Source: JAFGHJ01 sp964606065 (GTDB taxonomy: Bacteria > Hydrothermota > UBA3072). Taken from it: a stretch of 64,000 nucleotides of DNA. The position numbers were made by a program, and so were the translations under genes. The stretch spans positions 140,955 through 204,954 of the forward strand of contig CAZSEX010000001.1 in NCBI GenBank assembly GCA_964606065.1. Direction: 5' to 3'. The notes beneath the pieces were generated by a model, which did not search any database, was not told the DNA's origin, and saw only the letters and a list, made by a program, of their open reading frames with translations. Of this stretch, positions 16,624 through 25,728 are shown piece by piece; positions within the stretch are counted from its first letter, which is position 1, and the number at the start of each line of letters is the position of its first letter.

Positions 16624-18245
16624 GTTTTTCCTCCTTTTTCTTGCTCCTGCCTCTTATAGCGGTGCCGATAATAATGCATTTTATATCGAGAAAGCAGCTT
16701 AAAAGAACTGATTTCCCTACACTGCTTTTTTTCGTGAAAAGTGAAATGAGACTTGTCAGATGGTTTCGTCTTAAAGAGCTTCTTTTGTTGATAACCCGCG
16801 TTTTTTTATTGTTGTTGTTAATTTTAGCCGCTGCGAATTTAAAAATACCTTTTAAATTTTTCGACCGAGCTGAAGTTTTGATTGTAGATGGATCGCCCTC
16901 TATGGAGAAATTCGAAATGGGACGGAAGAACGCTTTTATTGTACCGACAATCTCGGGCATCCCTCGATTTTCATATTATCTGAAAAAGCATCCGGTTGGT
17001 GTTCTAATCACAGATGTTCAAAGAAATGGTTTTTCAGAAATAATCAAAAAAGGGGGAAAATTTCCTGGAATAAGAGTTAAAAGGGAGAATTTCCCTGCGG
17101 GTAATATGGGCATTGTAGCCGCTTCCTCGAGTCCGGCTTTTGAAGGAGAGGAATTTGTTGTAAATTTTAAGATTTTAAACGAATACAAAAAGAATAAGAA
17201 AACCATTTTGTTATTAAAGGCGAGCGACAGGATAATAAAAGAAGAAAATGTAATTCTAAAAGTTGGAGATAATTTAATGTCTTTCGATATAAAGTTACCG
17301 AAAGGAATATTTGCTTTTTCTCTGGAGCTTGAAGATAAAGAGGGGTTTCTTTTTGATAATAAATTTTATTTTGTGGTAAACGTGCATGAGAAAAGAAATA
17401 TTTATGTCCTGTCGGATAGTTTTTCGGCGCGTCTAATGGCAGCTCTTTCTCATTCTTATTTTAGAGTAAAATGGGGCAGAGAACTCGCTGATGTAAATGG
17501 GGATTTTTTTTTCGCGTGCGACATGAGTGAAAAGGATATCTCCGGTTTACTTCAAAGTACGGTTCCCGGTATTGTTTGCGTGCAAGGAAAAACAAATACT
17601 TTGATTTCCAATAAAATTTCCAATAAAATTTCAACTGTTATAGAAAGATCTGTTTTTGATAAATTGTTATGTCCGGAGGGCTTGAGCGAGATTCCGGTGA
17701 GATATAATTGTCTTATAACTGAAGGGACGGAATTTTTATATTTTGAAAACGGTGATCCATTTCTTAATAGAATAAAAAACCATTTAATTCTACCGATTTC
17801 ACTCGAGAAAAATGATTTGTCGCTGCATCCTGTTTTTATACCTTTTCTTTTTGGTTTGATTAACTTTTTATCTGATGAGATGATTCATAGCAGTAATATT
17901 AGAATGGATGAAGAGATAATAATAGAAAGCTCTTTTAAGCCAGGTATAATAGCCCCTGAAGGCATTACGTATGAGCCGACTCGAGTTGGACAAAACATTT
18001 ATGTGTTTACAGAAACAAAAGAATGCGGATTTTACAAGATAACCGATGGGAAAACAGTCAAAGGACTTGTGGCTGTAAATACACATCCAACCGAGTCTAA
18101 AATCGAAAGCCTTTCTGAGGAGGAAATTATATTTGTATTCGGAAAACAAAACCTTTTTAACGGAGTCAACTTTTTTCTTGTTATAGCTTTTCTATGTTTT
18201 GTTTTATCTGTTTTCCTGGAAAGGAAAATTTTTAGAATCAAATAA
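16620..18245 (+). CDS. BatA-like membrane protein (aerotolerance regulator N-terminal domain)
   Basis: 541 residues. The N-terminal region FLLLPLIAVPIIMHFISRKQ, then RTDFPTLLFFV and KELLLLITRVFLLLLLILAA form the two-helix BatA signature. An aborted vWA-like segment starts at VLIVDGSPSM, and a long periplasmic beta-rich region precedes the final helix FFLVIAFLCFVLSVFLERK. It is translated together with the DUF58 gene (4-base overlap), so the two probably form a membrane complex. Its 3' end overlaps the convergent response-regulator gene by 42 bases. Confidence 0.85.
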   Translation: MSFSSFFLLLPLIAVPIIMHFISRKQLKRTDFPTLLFFVKSEMRLVRWFRLKELLLLITRVFLLLLLILAAANLKIPFKFFDRAEVLIVDGSPSMEKFEMGRKNAFIVPTISGIPRFSYYLKKHPVGVLITDVQRNGFSEIIKKGGKFPGIRVKRENFPAGNMGIVAASSSPAFEGEEFVVNFKILNEYKKNKKTILLLKASDRIIKEENVILKVGDNLMSFDIKLPKGIFAFSLELEDKEGFLFDNKFYFVVNVHEKRNIYVLSDSFSARLMAALSHSYFRVKWGRELADVNGDFFFACDMSEKDISGLLQSTVPGIVCVQGKTNTLISNKISNKISTVIERSVFDKLLCPEGLSEIPVRYNCLITEGTEFLYFENGDPFLNRIKNHLILPISLEKNDLSLHPVFIPFLFGLINFLSDEMIHSSNIRMDEEIIIESSFKPGIIAPEGITYEPTRVGQNIYVFTETKECGFYKITDGKTVKGLVAVNTHPTESKIESLSEEEIIFVFGKQNLFNGVNFFLVIAFLCFVLSVFLERKIFRIK

Positions 18246-18986
18246 AGAATATATTTCTTTTTCTATTTCTTTTTCTATCGAACTTTCAAGGTCGTCTCTT
18301 TCTGCCTTTCCTTTGTTTTTTTCGTCCTTGAGCCGTGCGCTTTCTAAAAGAAGATAATGCAATGGAGTGTCTATTGTTTTCTGGGTATTTCTGCATTTGG
18401 ACAGTATATCAATTTCGGCTTTTTCTAAAGAAAGAAGTTCTAACGCGGCCTCCGTGCCTGTTTCTCTTGCAGTTTTGGCTCCTATCAGAGAACCGTCTGA
18501 AAAATATAAAAATCCTTTGTTGCCTTCGTAATCGATTTCTAAGGTGCAGGTTTTGGATTCAATTTCTATAAGCTGTAAAAAGGAAGGTAAAGAAAATCCT
18601 CTGACGTGTCCTTCTGTTTCAGAGTTAAGGCCTTCTAATATTTTGCCTTCGAGGTCCTTTATGTCGAAAGGTTTTTCAAGGTAGAGAAAAGCGTTCAGTT
18701 TCTTGAGCCGCTCTTCGATCTGAGGCGTACCAAAAGATGTCATTACAATTACCGGAATACCCGGGTGTTTCTTGCTCATATACGCGAGCAACTCGAGACC
18801 ATCCATTACAGGCATACCTATATCCGTTACAACCAGATCGATTTCATTGGAATTAAGTGTGTCCGCCGCTTCTTTTCCGTTCTCGGCAATGTGCACTTTT
18901 AGCCTGTCCCTGTGACTACCACAAAGATAAGATTTAATCGTCTCCAGCGTCGGCTTGAAATCGTCGACAATCAAAACTTCTTTCAT
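18204..18986 (-). CDS. Response regulator with C-terminal DUF4388 (PATAN) domain
   Basis: 260 residues. Receiver domain at 1-120: VLIVDDFKPTLE, phosphoacceptor in LVVTDIGMPVMDG, the switch residue in VIVMTSFG and the conserved lysine in YLEKPFD. Residues 130-200 match the PATAN/DUF4388 module (SLPSFLQLIEIESKTCTLEI ... GFLYFSDGSLIGAKT), found in regulators of motility and exopolysaccharide. No DNA-binding output. Cognate kinase not adjacent; the hybrid kinase at 29.5 kb has its own receiver. Confidence 0.92.
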   Translation of the reverse strand: MKEVLIVDDFKPTLETIKSYLCGSHRDRLKVHIAENGKEAADTLNSNEIDLVVTDIGMPVMDGLELLAYMSKKHPGIPVIVMTSFGTPQIEERLKKLNAFLYLEKPFDIKDLEGKILEGLNSETEGHVRGFSLPSFLQLIEIESKTCTLEIDYEGNKGFLYFSDGSLIGAKTARETGTEAALELLSLEKAEIDILSKCRNTQKTIDTPLHYLLLESARLKDEKNKGKAERDDLESSIEKEIEKEIYSLFDSKNFPFQENR

Positions 18987-19117
18987 AACTAAAAATGTGG
19001 TGCAAAAATTGTTCCAGAATTAAGGACTTGAAAACCAAATACATAGAAATTAAGACCGTGTAAATTTTGTAAAAATTCAATTATATTAGTATATAATTTT
19101 TTACGTGAGTTGCATGT

Positions 19118-20860
19118 ATGTGTTTTTGCGTTAAATTAAGAATCATGTTTTCCGTGAAGTGTTTATTTGTGATATTTATTTTTTTGTCGGTTGGCGGTGG
19201 AGAGTGGCCGCTTCCTGAAAGAAAAGGGCTGACTTCATCTTTCGGAGAGTGGAGGGATAGTCATCTCCACGCGGGCATCGATCTTCCTGTAAATGGAATA
19301 GGAGAAGTGATTTACTCTGTTTGCGATGGCTGGGTAATGAGGGTCAGAACTTCTCCATGGGGTTACGGAAAAGCGGTTTATGTTAAGAACGGCAGAGGAG
19401 AAATTTTCGTTTACGCCCATCTCAATTCTTTTTCTAAAGAATTGGATAAGAAGGTCAGAAAAGAACAGTTAAGAAGATTGTCTTACGCAGTAGATATGTG
19501 GTTTAAGGAAGGAGAAATCCCAGTTGAGAAAGGAGAGGTAATTGCTTACGCCGGACGTTCAGGGTGTTCTGCGCCTCACCTGCATTTTGAATTAAGAGAC
19601 AAAAATAATTGTCCTGTCGACCCTTTTGTTCGTGGTTTTGATGTTGCGGACACTATCCCTCCGGTCATTAAGGCGATCCGGTTTGTTCCTCTTGATGAAT
19701 TCTCGATGGTTTCCGGTTCTCATCTGGGGAAAGTTTTCGAAGTTGTCACAGACACCGTTTCCGTTTTTGTCCAGGGTGTGGCAGGCATATCGATAGAAAC
19801 CGAGGATAGGGTAAACAACAGGTCGGGTCGTCTCGGTCCAAAAACAATCAGATTATATAAAAACGATTTATTAATAAGAACCGAATTTATAGATAGGTTT
19901 TCCTACTCGAACTATACCGATTCCCGGTTCCTTTTTGACTTTGCGTACAGGATAAAAACAGGGAGAAAATTCAGAAGATTGTTTACTGTCCCGGGAAATG
20001 GTTTCCGTTTTTACAGGGGTGGGGATGGGATTATAACAGAAAACGATACAGGCAGTTATTCGATTGAGGTTTATGATGGATCAGGGAACATGAGTTCTCT
20101 GTTTGTCAATTTGCTGGATTCTTCGGGAAGAAAGAATGTCAACTCGAGCGATTCGCTCTACGAGAAAATACTTTTCGAAACAAACGGGTTTCAGATTTTC
20201 GGTAAATGGTATAATTTGAAGGCAACCAGGGAATTTTTAAAATCGGGCGATTCGTTGGCTATATGGAATTTTACAAAGAAAAAGTTTCTAAATTTGGAAT
20301 CTCCTGACGGCAAATGCAAAATACTTTTAAACGAGGGAGAAACAATCAACACGAAGTTGATAGCTATCAGGACAAAATCCGGGGAAGAAAACATGTGGAG
20401 TTGGGAACCATCCATACCCTTTCAAAGGAAAGTTAAAATTAAAGTAAAGATTCCCCCTGACAAAAAATTCGTTTCTTTCTATGAAAAAAACGGTTCACAG
20501 TGGAGTTTTTGTTCTTCGAAAAAAGAAGGCGCTTATCTGGTAGGTTTTATAGGTCATCTGGGCACCTTTTCTTTGATTGAAGATTCTTTGGCCCCTGTTG
20601 TTTCTTTATCTAAAAAATATTTTTCTTCAAAAGTTCCGCTGAGGATTAACGTGTGGGATCCTTTGTCGGGCGTGGACTTCTATTCTATAAAAACTTTCAT
20701 CGATGATAAGCAAACCGTTTTCAGGTATGATCCTCAGAGAAAAAGATTGATTTTTGAATATCCGGAGGAGATATCGAAGGGCAAACACAAATTGGTGCTT
20801 ACGTTAAGTGATAAGCAGGGAAACAAAACCTCCGGGGAGTGGAAGATTGTCAAGAAGTAA
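19118..20860 (+). CDS. Exported M23 (LytM) family peptidase
   Basis: 580 residues with a signal peptide (VKCLFVIFIFLSVGGG). The metallopeptidase domain is at residues 30-175: FGEWRDSHLHAGIDLPV contains the HxxxD zinc site, VYAHL follows, and APHLHFELRD gives the HxH motif, so the catalytic set is complete. The C-terminal 400 residues are beta-rich with Ig-like segments (for example DPLSGVDFYSIKTFIDDKQ). Cuts peptidoglycan cross-links in the periplasm or at the surface. An in-frame ATG at 19145 would give a shorter n-region and is equally possible. TATAAT lies at 19092. Confidence 0.9.
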   Translation: MCFCVKLRIMFSVKCLFVIFIFLSVGGGEWPLPERKGLTSSFGEWRDSHLHAGIDLPVNGIGEVIYSVCDGWVMRVRTSPWGYGKAVYVKNGRGEIFVYAHLNSFSKELDKKVRKEQLRRLSYAVDMWFKEGEIPVEKGEVIAYAGRSGCSAPHLHFELRDKNNCPVDPFVRGFDVADTIPPVIKAIRFVPLDEFSMVSGSHLGKVFEVVTDTVSVFVQGVAGISIETEDRVNNRSGRLGPKTIRLYKNDLLIRTEFIDRFSYSNYTDSRFLFDFAYRIKTGRKFRRLFTVPGNGFRFYRGGDGIITENDTGSYSIEVYDGSGNMSSLFVNLLDSSGRKNVNSSDSLYEKILFETNGFQIFGKWYNLKATREFLKSGDSLAIWNFTKKKFLNLESPDGKCKILLNEGETINTKLIAIRTKSGEENMWSWEPSIPFQRKVKIKVKIPPDKKFVSFYEKNGSQWSFCSSKKEGAYLVGFIGHLGTFSLIEDSLAPVVSLSKKYFSSKVPLRINVWDPLSGVDFYSIKTFIDDKQTVFRYDPQRKRLIFEYPEEISKGKHKLVLTLSDKQGNKTSGEWKIVKK

Positions 20861-20913
20861 CCATGGAGGATACGGAGAAAAATTATGTTGTTTTTCCCAA
20901 TCTCGATTAGAAA

Positions 20914-21053
20914 TTGTAGGAGCGGCTTCCCAGCCGCGATAAGAAATTGTAGGAGAGGTTTCCTCGTCCTGTGGAATAGGGGTTCATCAGGTAACAGATT
21001 CTATTCCACGGGACAAGCCGCGATAATCGGGACAGGGATGTCCCTCCTACAAG
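20914..21053. repeat. REP-like palindromic element with an inner GGAATAG hairpin
   Basis: TTGTAGGAG at the left and CTCCTACAA at the right are inverted ends. Inside are a GCGGCTTCCCAGCCGC hairpin and a larger stem, TCCTGTGGAATAG (20967-20979) with CTATTCCACGGGA (21001-21013), one G-T pair. GACAGGGATGTCCCTCCTAC resembles classic REP sequences. The remaining bases to 21170 are a run of CATTAACGATTTACGATTCACC-type degenerate repeats, with the ribosome binding site GGAGG for the next gene. Confidence 0.75.
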
Positions 21054-21170
21054 AAAAAAGGTAAGGATAGCAATCTGAGAAAATCTGCGTGCTATTAAAA
21101 ATTTAGGGGAGGAGTGGTGAGGAACCATTAACGATTTACGATTCACCATTCACTAAAAACCGGAGGATAA

Positions 21171-22031
21171 ATGAGGAAAATATGGATATTAATTAGTTTG
21201 ATAATTGTTTTGTTGATGTTTACGGGATGTAGCATAGAGACGACTTATTGGCAGAATTGGGAAGCTCCCAATTGGACAAGCGATGGGAAGATAGTATTTC
21301 TTGAAGACGAGGGAGAACAAAAGATAAATAGTTGGGGCAATATGGTTGGTGGAAGTCAAACAATTACGCTTTACGAGATAGATGAAGATGGAAATAATTT
21401 GCAGCAGATAAGAGAAATAATATCCTGTGACTTTGAAAGTGGTAGCGTCCTGGGCCCTATATCTACTTCGAGTGTCGGAGATTGGGTGGTTTTAAGCATG
21501 GAAGACTGGAGAAGAGGAGACCATTATCCTGTCATGTATACGGTTAAAAGAGATGGAGATTCTCTTTCGGAGATAGGAAGCGGAAGAAATCCCGATTTTT
21601 CACCCGATGCATCACAGATTGTTTATGAGAAACCAAATGAAGGTATATGGATAATGGATAGGGATGGAGGGAATGATCATCAGATAATTGCGGATGGTAA
21701 GGATCCAGCTTGGTCTCCAGATGGTAAAAGGATAGCATTTTATAAGGATTACAAGGGTTTATTAGTTTCCAATACAAGCGGAAGTGTAATAGATTCCTTC
21801 AATTTTCGCCACTATCCTGATTGGGGTCCACCAGATTCAAACGCCTTAGTAGCAACACATTATGGTCTTGACAGAGGAGTAATTATATATATAGAAACGC
21901 ATAATGAAGACACAACAGGGATCCTCAGTGGAGAATGGCCAATCAAGTGGTCTCCCTATGGGGCTCTTTTTATATGTAATAAAACCATTTATCAGAGAAA
22001 TGGAGCTGAGATTTTTAGTCTTGTACCTTAA
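21171..22031 (+). CDS. TolB-like beta-propeller lipoprotein
   Basis: 286 residues. Lipobox LMFTGC at residues 15-20 after a typical lipoprotein signal. The body contains repeated WD40-like/TolB blades: APNWTSDGKIVFLEDEGEQ, GRNPDFSPDASQIVYEK, KDPAWSPDGKRIAFYKD. Such propellers are exported protein-interaction modules. It is followed nine bases later by the lipase gene with a strong AAGGAGG, so the two are probably one operon. Function beyond binding is unknown. Confidence 0.87.
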   Translation: MRKIWILISLIIVLLMFTGCSIETTYWQNWEAPNWTSDGKIVFLEDEGEQKINSWGNMVGGSQTITLYEIDEDGNNLQQIREIISCDFESGSVLGPISTSSVGDWVVLSMEDWRRGDHYPVMYTVKRDGDSLSEIGSGRNPDFSPDASQIVYEKPNEGIWIMDRDGGNDHQIIADGKDPAWSPDGKRIAFYKDYKGLLVSNTSGSVIDSFNFRHYPDWGPPDSNALVATHYGLDRGVIIYIETHNEDTTGILSGEWPIKWSPYGALFICNKTIYQRNGAEIFSLVP

Positions 22032-22040
22032 GGAGGGAAT

Positions 22041-22811
22041 ATGATGCAAAAAATTCTATTAAAATTATTTATCTTGTTTATAGTTTCAATAAACGTATTA
22101 GCAGAACCTTACAAACCGTATCCGGTAATTTTCGTACACGGTCTCGGCTCCAGTTCGGGCGCTTGGGGTGCGCCTACACGTCTCAGAAGTGACTCTATAC
22201 CTGAGGATTCGCTGGTATCAGGGCACACCTACAAACATTTCCTTGATTATATGGATCCTTATGCGATTGTGTGGGATGAATTTGACTCAACTTATACACA
22301 TCCAGGAGGAACTCCGGGACATCCTAACCCTGATCCCGCTTACCCCAACAAAACCTTTCTCGAGGTGATTAATTTCAATTATAATCGTGGGAGTATTGAT
22401 AGAGATACCGAATATGACAGTCCTGATTATAAGGGGCAGGGAGATGAGTTGTGGCACAGGATAAAAGAAGTTCTTGATGAGTATTATGGAGAAGGACAAT
22501 GGGAAGATAACAGAAACGCGAAAGTGATTCTCGTTGGACATTCTATGGGAGCATTAGCTACAAGGCAGGCTATAAAAGAAGATGTGATTTATCATGATTC
22601 CCTACTTGTTCCTCATCTCGATAAAGTTATAACAATGGGTTCTCCTTTATCTGGTTCTATCTGGCCAACCCAGTTCCTGAGATTTCCTTTTGGAAATACT
22701 TTGTTCGTATGGCATCCGATTTCACAGCTAAACCAGTCAGTTGTGAAGAAATTAAGAAATTTATTCCATTGGGCAAGCCCCGTAGGGAAAGATGACTGTA
22801 TCGGGGTGTGA
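22041..22811 (+). CDS. Exported alpha/beta-hydrolase (lipase/PGAP1-like), 3'-truncated
   Basis: 256 residues with a signal peptide (ILLKLFILFIVSINVLAEP). Hydrolase features: VIFVHGLGSSSGAWG (oxyanion region), nucleophile elbow VILVGHSMGALATRQA and ITMGSPLSGS. The catalytic histidine expected near the C-terminus is not found; the reading frame runs into a dispersed repeat at about 22765, and the last ~15 residues (ASPVGKDDCIGV) are encoded by it. The gene therefore looks truncated by the repeat and is probably inactive or altered. Confidence 0.8.
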   Translation: MMQKILLKLFILFIVSINVLAEPYKPYPVIFVHGLGSSSGAWGAPTRLRSDSIPEDSLVSGHTYKHFLDYMDPYAIVWDEFDSTYTHPGGTPGHPNPDPAYPNKTFLEVINFNYNRGSIDRDTEYDSPDYKGQGDELWHRIKEVLDEYYGEGQWEDNRNAKVILVGHSMGALATRQAIKEDVIYHDSLLVPHLDKVITMGSPLSGSIWPTQFLRFPFGNTLFVWHPISQLNQSVVKKLRNLFHWASPVGKDDCIGV

Positions 22812-22956
22812 TTTGTTGTCACTTAATTTATTTGATGTGTTAGTACGTGAGTGTGTTGGTGGGTAAAAAACAGCCCAACCGACAAACAGATTGACAGTAA
22901 AAATCTTTGCGTTTTTTGTGTCTCTGCGGTGCAATTTTCTTGTGATAATCAGTGTA
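22765..22956 (+). repeat. ~190 bp dispersed repeat, copy 1 (inverted partner at 29219-29415)
   Basis: Nearly identical over about 140 bases to the reverse complement of 29219-29415, including GATGTGTTAGTACGTGAGTG, GTAAAAAACAGCCCA, CGACAAACAGATTGACAGTA and TTTTCTTGTGATAATCAGTG. The left part, weaker, reads TATTCCATTGGGCAAGCCCC and joins the hairpin family described in the findings. The bases from 22957 to 23039 carry only the aspartate kinase leader with GGAGG. Confidence 0.88.
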
Positions 22957-23039
22957 ATCTCCTGATTCTTGTTTGGAGTTTTGGAGTGGCTCTTGACAAC
23001 CAAATTATTTTATGTATCCTAAATTCAAACGGAGGATAG

Positions 23040-24437
23040 ATGTTAACAGTTGAAAAAATTGGCGGAGTTTCGATGTCGAAATTCCACGATGTGCTGAAAA
23101 ACATAATTATTGGTAATCGTAGGAAAGGGAACTACTACAATCGGATTTTTGTCGTCTCCGCTTACGAAAACGTGACCAATTGGCTCTTAGAACATAAGAA
23201 AACCGGTGAACCCGGAGTTTATTCGGAATTTGTGGCTCAAGGAAAATGCGATAAGGCCATGGAAGGTGTTCTTGATAAACTGCTGAAAATAAACAGGTGT
23301 TTTGTCGATATCGGGTTGGATCTCGATGTGGCTGACAGTTTTATAAAAAACAGGATTCTTGAAGCTAAAAATTATCTTCATAGCATGGCTAATGTTTTAG
23401 CTTCCGGTTACCTTGAAAGGGAGAGTATTTTGCTCGCGGCGCGAGAAGTTTTAGCTTCAATCGGTGAAACCCATTCGGCTTTCAACACAGCAAATATTCT
23501 TCAGCATAATAATATTAATTCCACTTTTGTTGATTTATGTGGCTTTGAAGATTCAGAGTTGCTGAGTATTGATCAGAGAATACATAAGAAACTAAAAGAA
23601 ATAAATTTTTCCGGAACCCTGGCTGTTGTTACCGGATATACGAAAGGAACGGAAGGGATTATGAGAGAATTTGATAGAGGGTATTCGGAAATCACTTTCA
23701 GCAAGGTCGCAGTCGAGGTGGGAGCTACGGAAGCCGTAATTCATAAGGGATTTCACCTTTCATCCGCCGATCCAAAAGTGGTGGGAGAAGATAAAGCAAT
23801 TCCCGTTGGATATACGAACTTCAATGTGGCGGATCAACTCGCGGATATAGGGATGGAAGCCATCCATCCTAAAGCGGCTAAACTTCTTGAATTGGCAGGA
23901 ATACACATCAGAATAAAAAATACTTTTGAACCCGAACACGAAGGAACACTTATTTCTAAAGACTATGTAGGAGAAAAATCAAGGGTGGAAGTAATTTCCG
24001 GAAGCGATAAAGTTGTTGCTCTGGAAGTTCACGATCCTTTAATGGTAGGTGAGGTTGGAGCTGACCTTGAATTGATGAAAATATTTAAGAAATGTGGAAT
24101 AAGTTACATTTTGAAGGCAACTGATGCTAATAGCATATCGATGGTAATATGGGAGAAGGATTGGAGCAAAGAATTGGAAAAAGAGTTGAAAGAGAAATAT
24201 TATAGAATTACAGCTAAGAGAGCAGCAGTTCTTTGTGTGGTTGGTAGCAACATAGCGAATCCTGGGATTCTTGAAAAAACAACTAAATTGTTAGCAAAGG
24301 AAAAGATTAATGTTGAATGCGTTTCGCAGTCAATGCAGCAGGTTAATATGCAGTTTGTTATTCAGAGGAAGGATTACAAAAGAGCTGTTGTTGCTTTGAA
24401 TGATGCTCTTTGCGTTGAAGCGGAACTTGCGAAGTGA
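23040..24437 (+). CDS. Aspartate kinase (AskEct-like subgroup)
   Basis: 465 residues. Phosphorylates aspartate for lysine/threonine/methionine synthesis. N-terminal VEKIGGVSMSKF corresponds to the KFGGTS motif, with the usual threonine replaced by valine; VVSAYENVTNWLL, GFEDSELL, VVTGYTKGTEG and GRGYSE-like DRGYSEITFSKVAVEV follow. The C-terminal 150 residues hold two ACT domains (VALEVHDPLMVGEVGADLEL; VLCVVGSNIANPGILEKTT). The VEKIGG start resembles the aspartate kinases found in ectoine clusters, but no ectoine gene is here. dapB and dapA at 61 kb continue the pathway. Confidence 0.93.
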   Translation: MLTVEKIGGVSMSKFHDVLKNIIIGNRRKGNYYNRIFVVSAYENVTNWLLEHKKTGEPGVYSEFVAQGKCDKAMEGVLDKLLKINRCFVDIGLDLDVADSFIKNRILEAKNYLHSMANVLASGYLERESILLAAREVLASIGETHSAFNTANILQHNNINSTFVDLCGFEDSELLSIDQRIHKKLKEINFSGTLAVVTGYTKGTEGIMREFDRGYSEITFSKVAVEVGATEAVIHKGFHLSSADPKVVGEDKAIPVGYTNFNVADQLADIGMEAIHPKAAKLLELAGIHIRIKNTFEPEHEGTLISKDYVGEKSRVEVISGSDKVVALEVHDPLMVGEVGADLELMKIFKKCGISYILKATDANSISMVIWEKDWSKELEKELKEKYYRITAKRAAVLCVVGSNIANPGILEKTTKLLAKEKINVECVSQSMQQVNMQFVIQRKDYKRAVVALNDALCVEAELAK

Positions 24438-24488
24438 TGTTTAAATCGGAAGAACTTTTTGATTGAAAAAAAGAGGAGATTGCTGTAA

Positions 24489-25703
24489 ATGTCTGAAATA
24501 AAAAACATCGGAATTATAACAAGTGGAGGAGATTGCGGCGGTCTAAACGCCGTTGTACGCGGAGCAGCTTTCATGACTATGGCAAACGGGGTTTCAGCCT
24601 ACGTTATTCCAAACGGTTACGCAGGATTGTATAATCTTATAGATATGGAGAAATTAGCCAGGTTGGATGAAAGGAGGGTTGATACGATAAATTCGACTCT
24701 TGCAGGTTCGGAAGCCGGACATTCCAGGGTAAAGATAAAAAAAATAAAGGATGAGAATAAATACAAAAGAATCAAAGAAGGGCTTAAAAAATTCAAAATA
24801 GGTGGTCTGGTTATTTCCGGCGGAGATGACACGGGCAGCGTGGTGGTAGATCTTGCGAATCAGGGTATCCCGTGTGTCCACGCTCCCAAAACAATGGATC
24901 TCGATCTTCAAACTTATTCCGTTGGAGCGGATTCGGCTATCAGCAGAGTTTCCAGTTTTGTATCAGATCTCAAAACTACAGGACAGAGTCACAACAGAGT
25001 AATGGTGATTGAAGTGTTTGGAAGGTACGCCGGGCATACTGCATTTAGAGGAGGTGTAGGCGCTGACGCGGATTGTATTTTGGTTCCGGAAATACCGGTA
25101 GATTTCGATGTCGTATATAAGCATATGAAAAAGAATTTTATGAGAAGGATAATCGATAGCGATGTAAATGCGGGTACCTATTCGATTGTTGTAGCGGAAG
25201 GTATGAAGAACGCATCCGGAGAGGAATTGATCGACGAAACCGTCGGAGTCGACGCTTTCGGACACAAAAAATTAGCCGGGGCAGGCAGATATGTTCGGAA
25301 ACAACTGGAAAATAGACTGAAAGCAGACCCTGAAATAAAAAAATTCATGAAGGAACAGGGAATGTTCGTTCCCGAATTGTACGAGGTTCCTGAAGTCCGT
25401 GATGTTAAACCGGAGCATCTTGTCCGTTCCGGAAAATCTTCGGCTTTCGATGTAAACTTCGGGATGGAAGCCGGAGCCGGAGCTGTGGTTCTCTTGCTTA
25501 ACGGATTGAGCGGAGTAACCGTTCAGGATGTCAAGAAAGGAAAAATAAGGTATCTTCCCACGGATAAAGCGATAAAAGAGCGGAGTGTGGATCTTGAGAT
25601 GGTTTCTTTTTACGAGAATCTCGGATTTTGCTTTGGGAGAAATCCCGATAGACGTAAGGCGGAATTTGAAGAAAATAAAGGGGTGGTAGAACGCCATCTT
25701 TAG
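24489..25703 (+). CDS. pfp: 6-phosphofructokinase, probably pyrophosphate-dependent
   Basis: 404 residues. Phosphorylates fructose 6-phosphate. Motifs: GIITSGGDCGGLNAVVRGA, VISGGDDTGS, HAPKTMDLDLQTYSVGADSA, VIEVFGRYAGHTA. The second Asp of GGDD and the Lys of PKT are the two residues that distinguish PPi-using from ATP-using enzymes (GGDG / GTIDND). The TIDND loop reads TMDLD, keeping both aspartates. A reversible PPi enzyme fits an energy-limited anaerobe. Good GAGGAG before the ATG. Phosphate-donor assignment is from residues only. Confidence 0.9.
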   Translation: MSEIKNIGIITSGGDCGGLNAVVRGAAFMTMANGVSAYVIPNGYAGLYNLIDMEKLARLDERRVDTINSTLAGSEAGHSRVKIKKIKDENKYKRIKEGLKKFKIGGLVISGGDDTGSVVVDLANQGIPCVHAPKTMDLDLQTYSVGADSAISRVSSFVSDLKTTGQSHNRVMVIEVFGRYAGHTAFRGGVGADADCILVPEIPVDFDVVYKHMKKNFMRRIIDSDVNAGTYSIVVAEGMKNASGEELIDETVGVDAFGHKKLAGAGRYVRKQLENRLKADPEIKKFMKEQGMFVPELYEVPEVRDVKPEHLVRSGKSSAFDVNFGMEAGAGAVVLLLNGLSGVTVQDVKKGKIRYLPTDKAIKERSVDLEMVSFYENLGFCFGRNPDRRKAEFEENKGVVERHL

Positions 25704-25728
25704 ATTGTAAAAAATAACAGAGGAGAAG

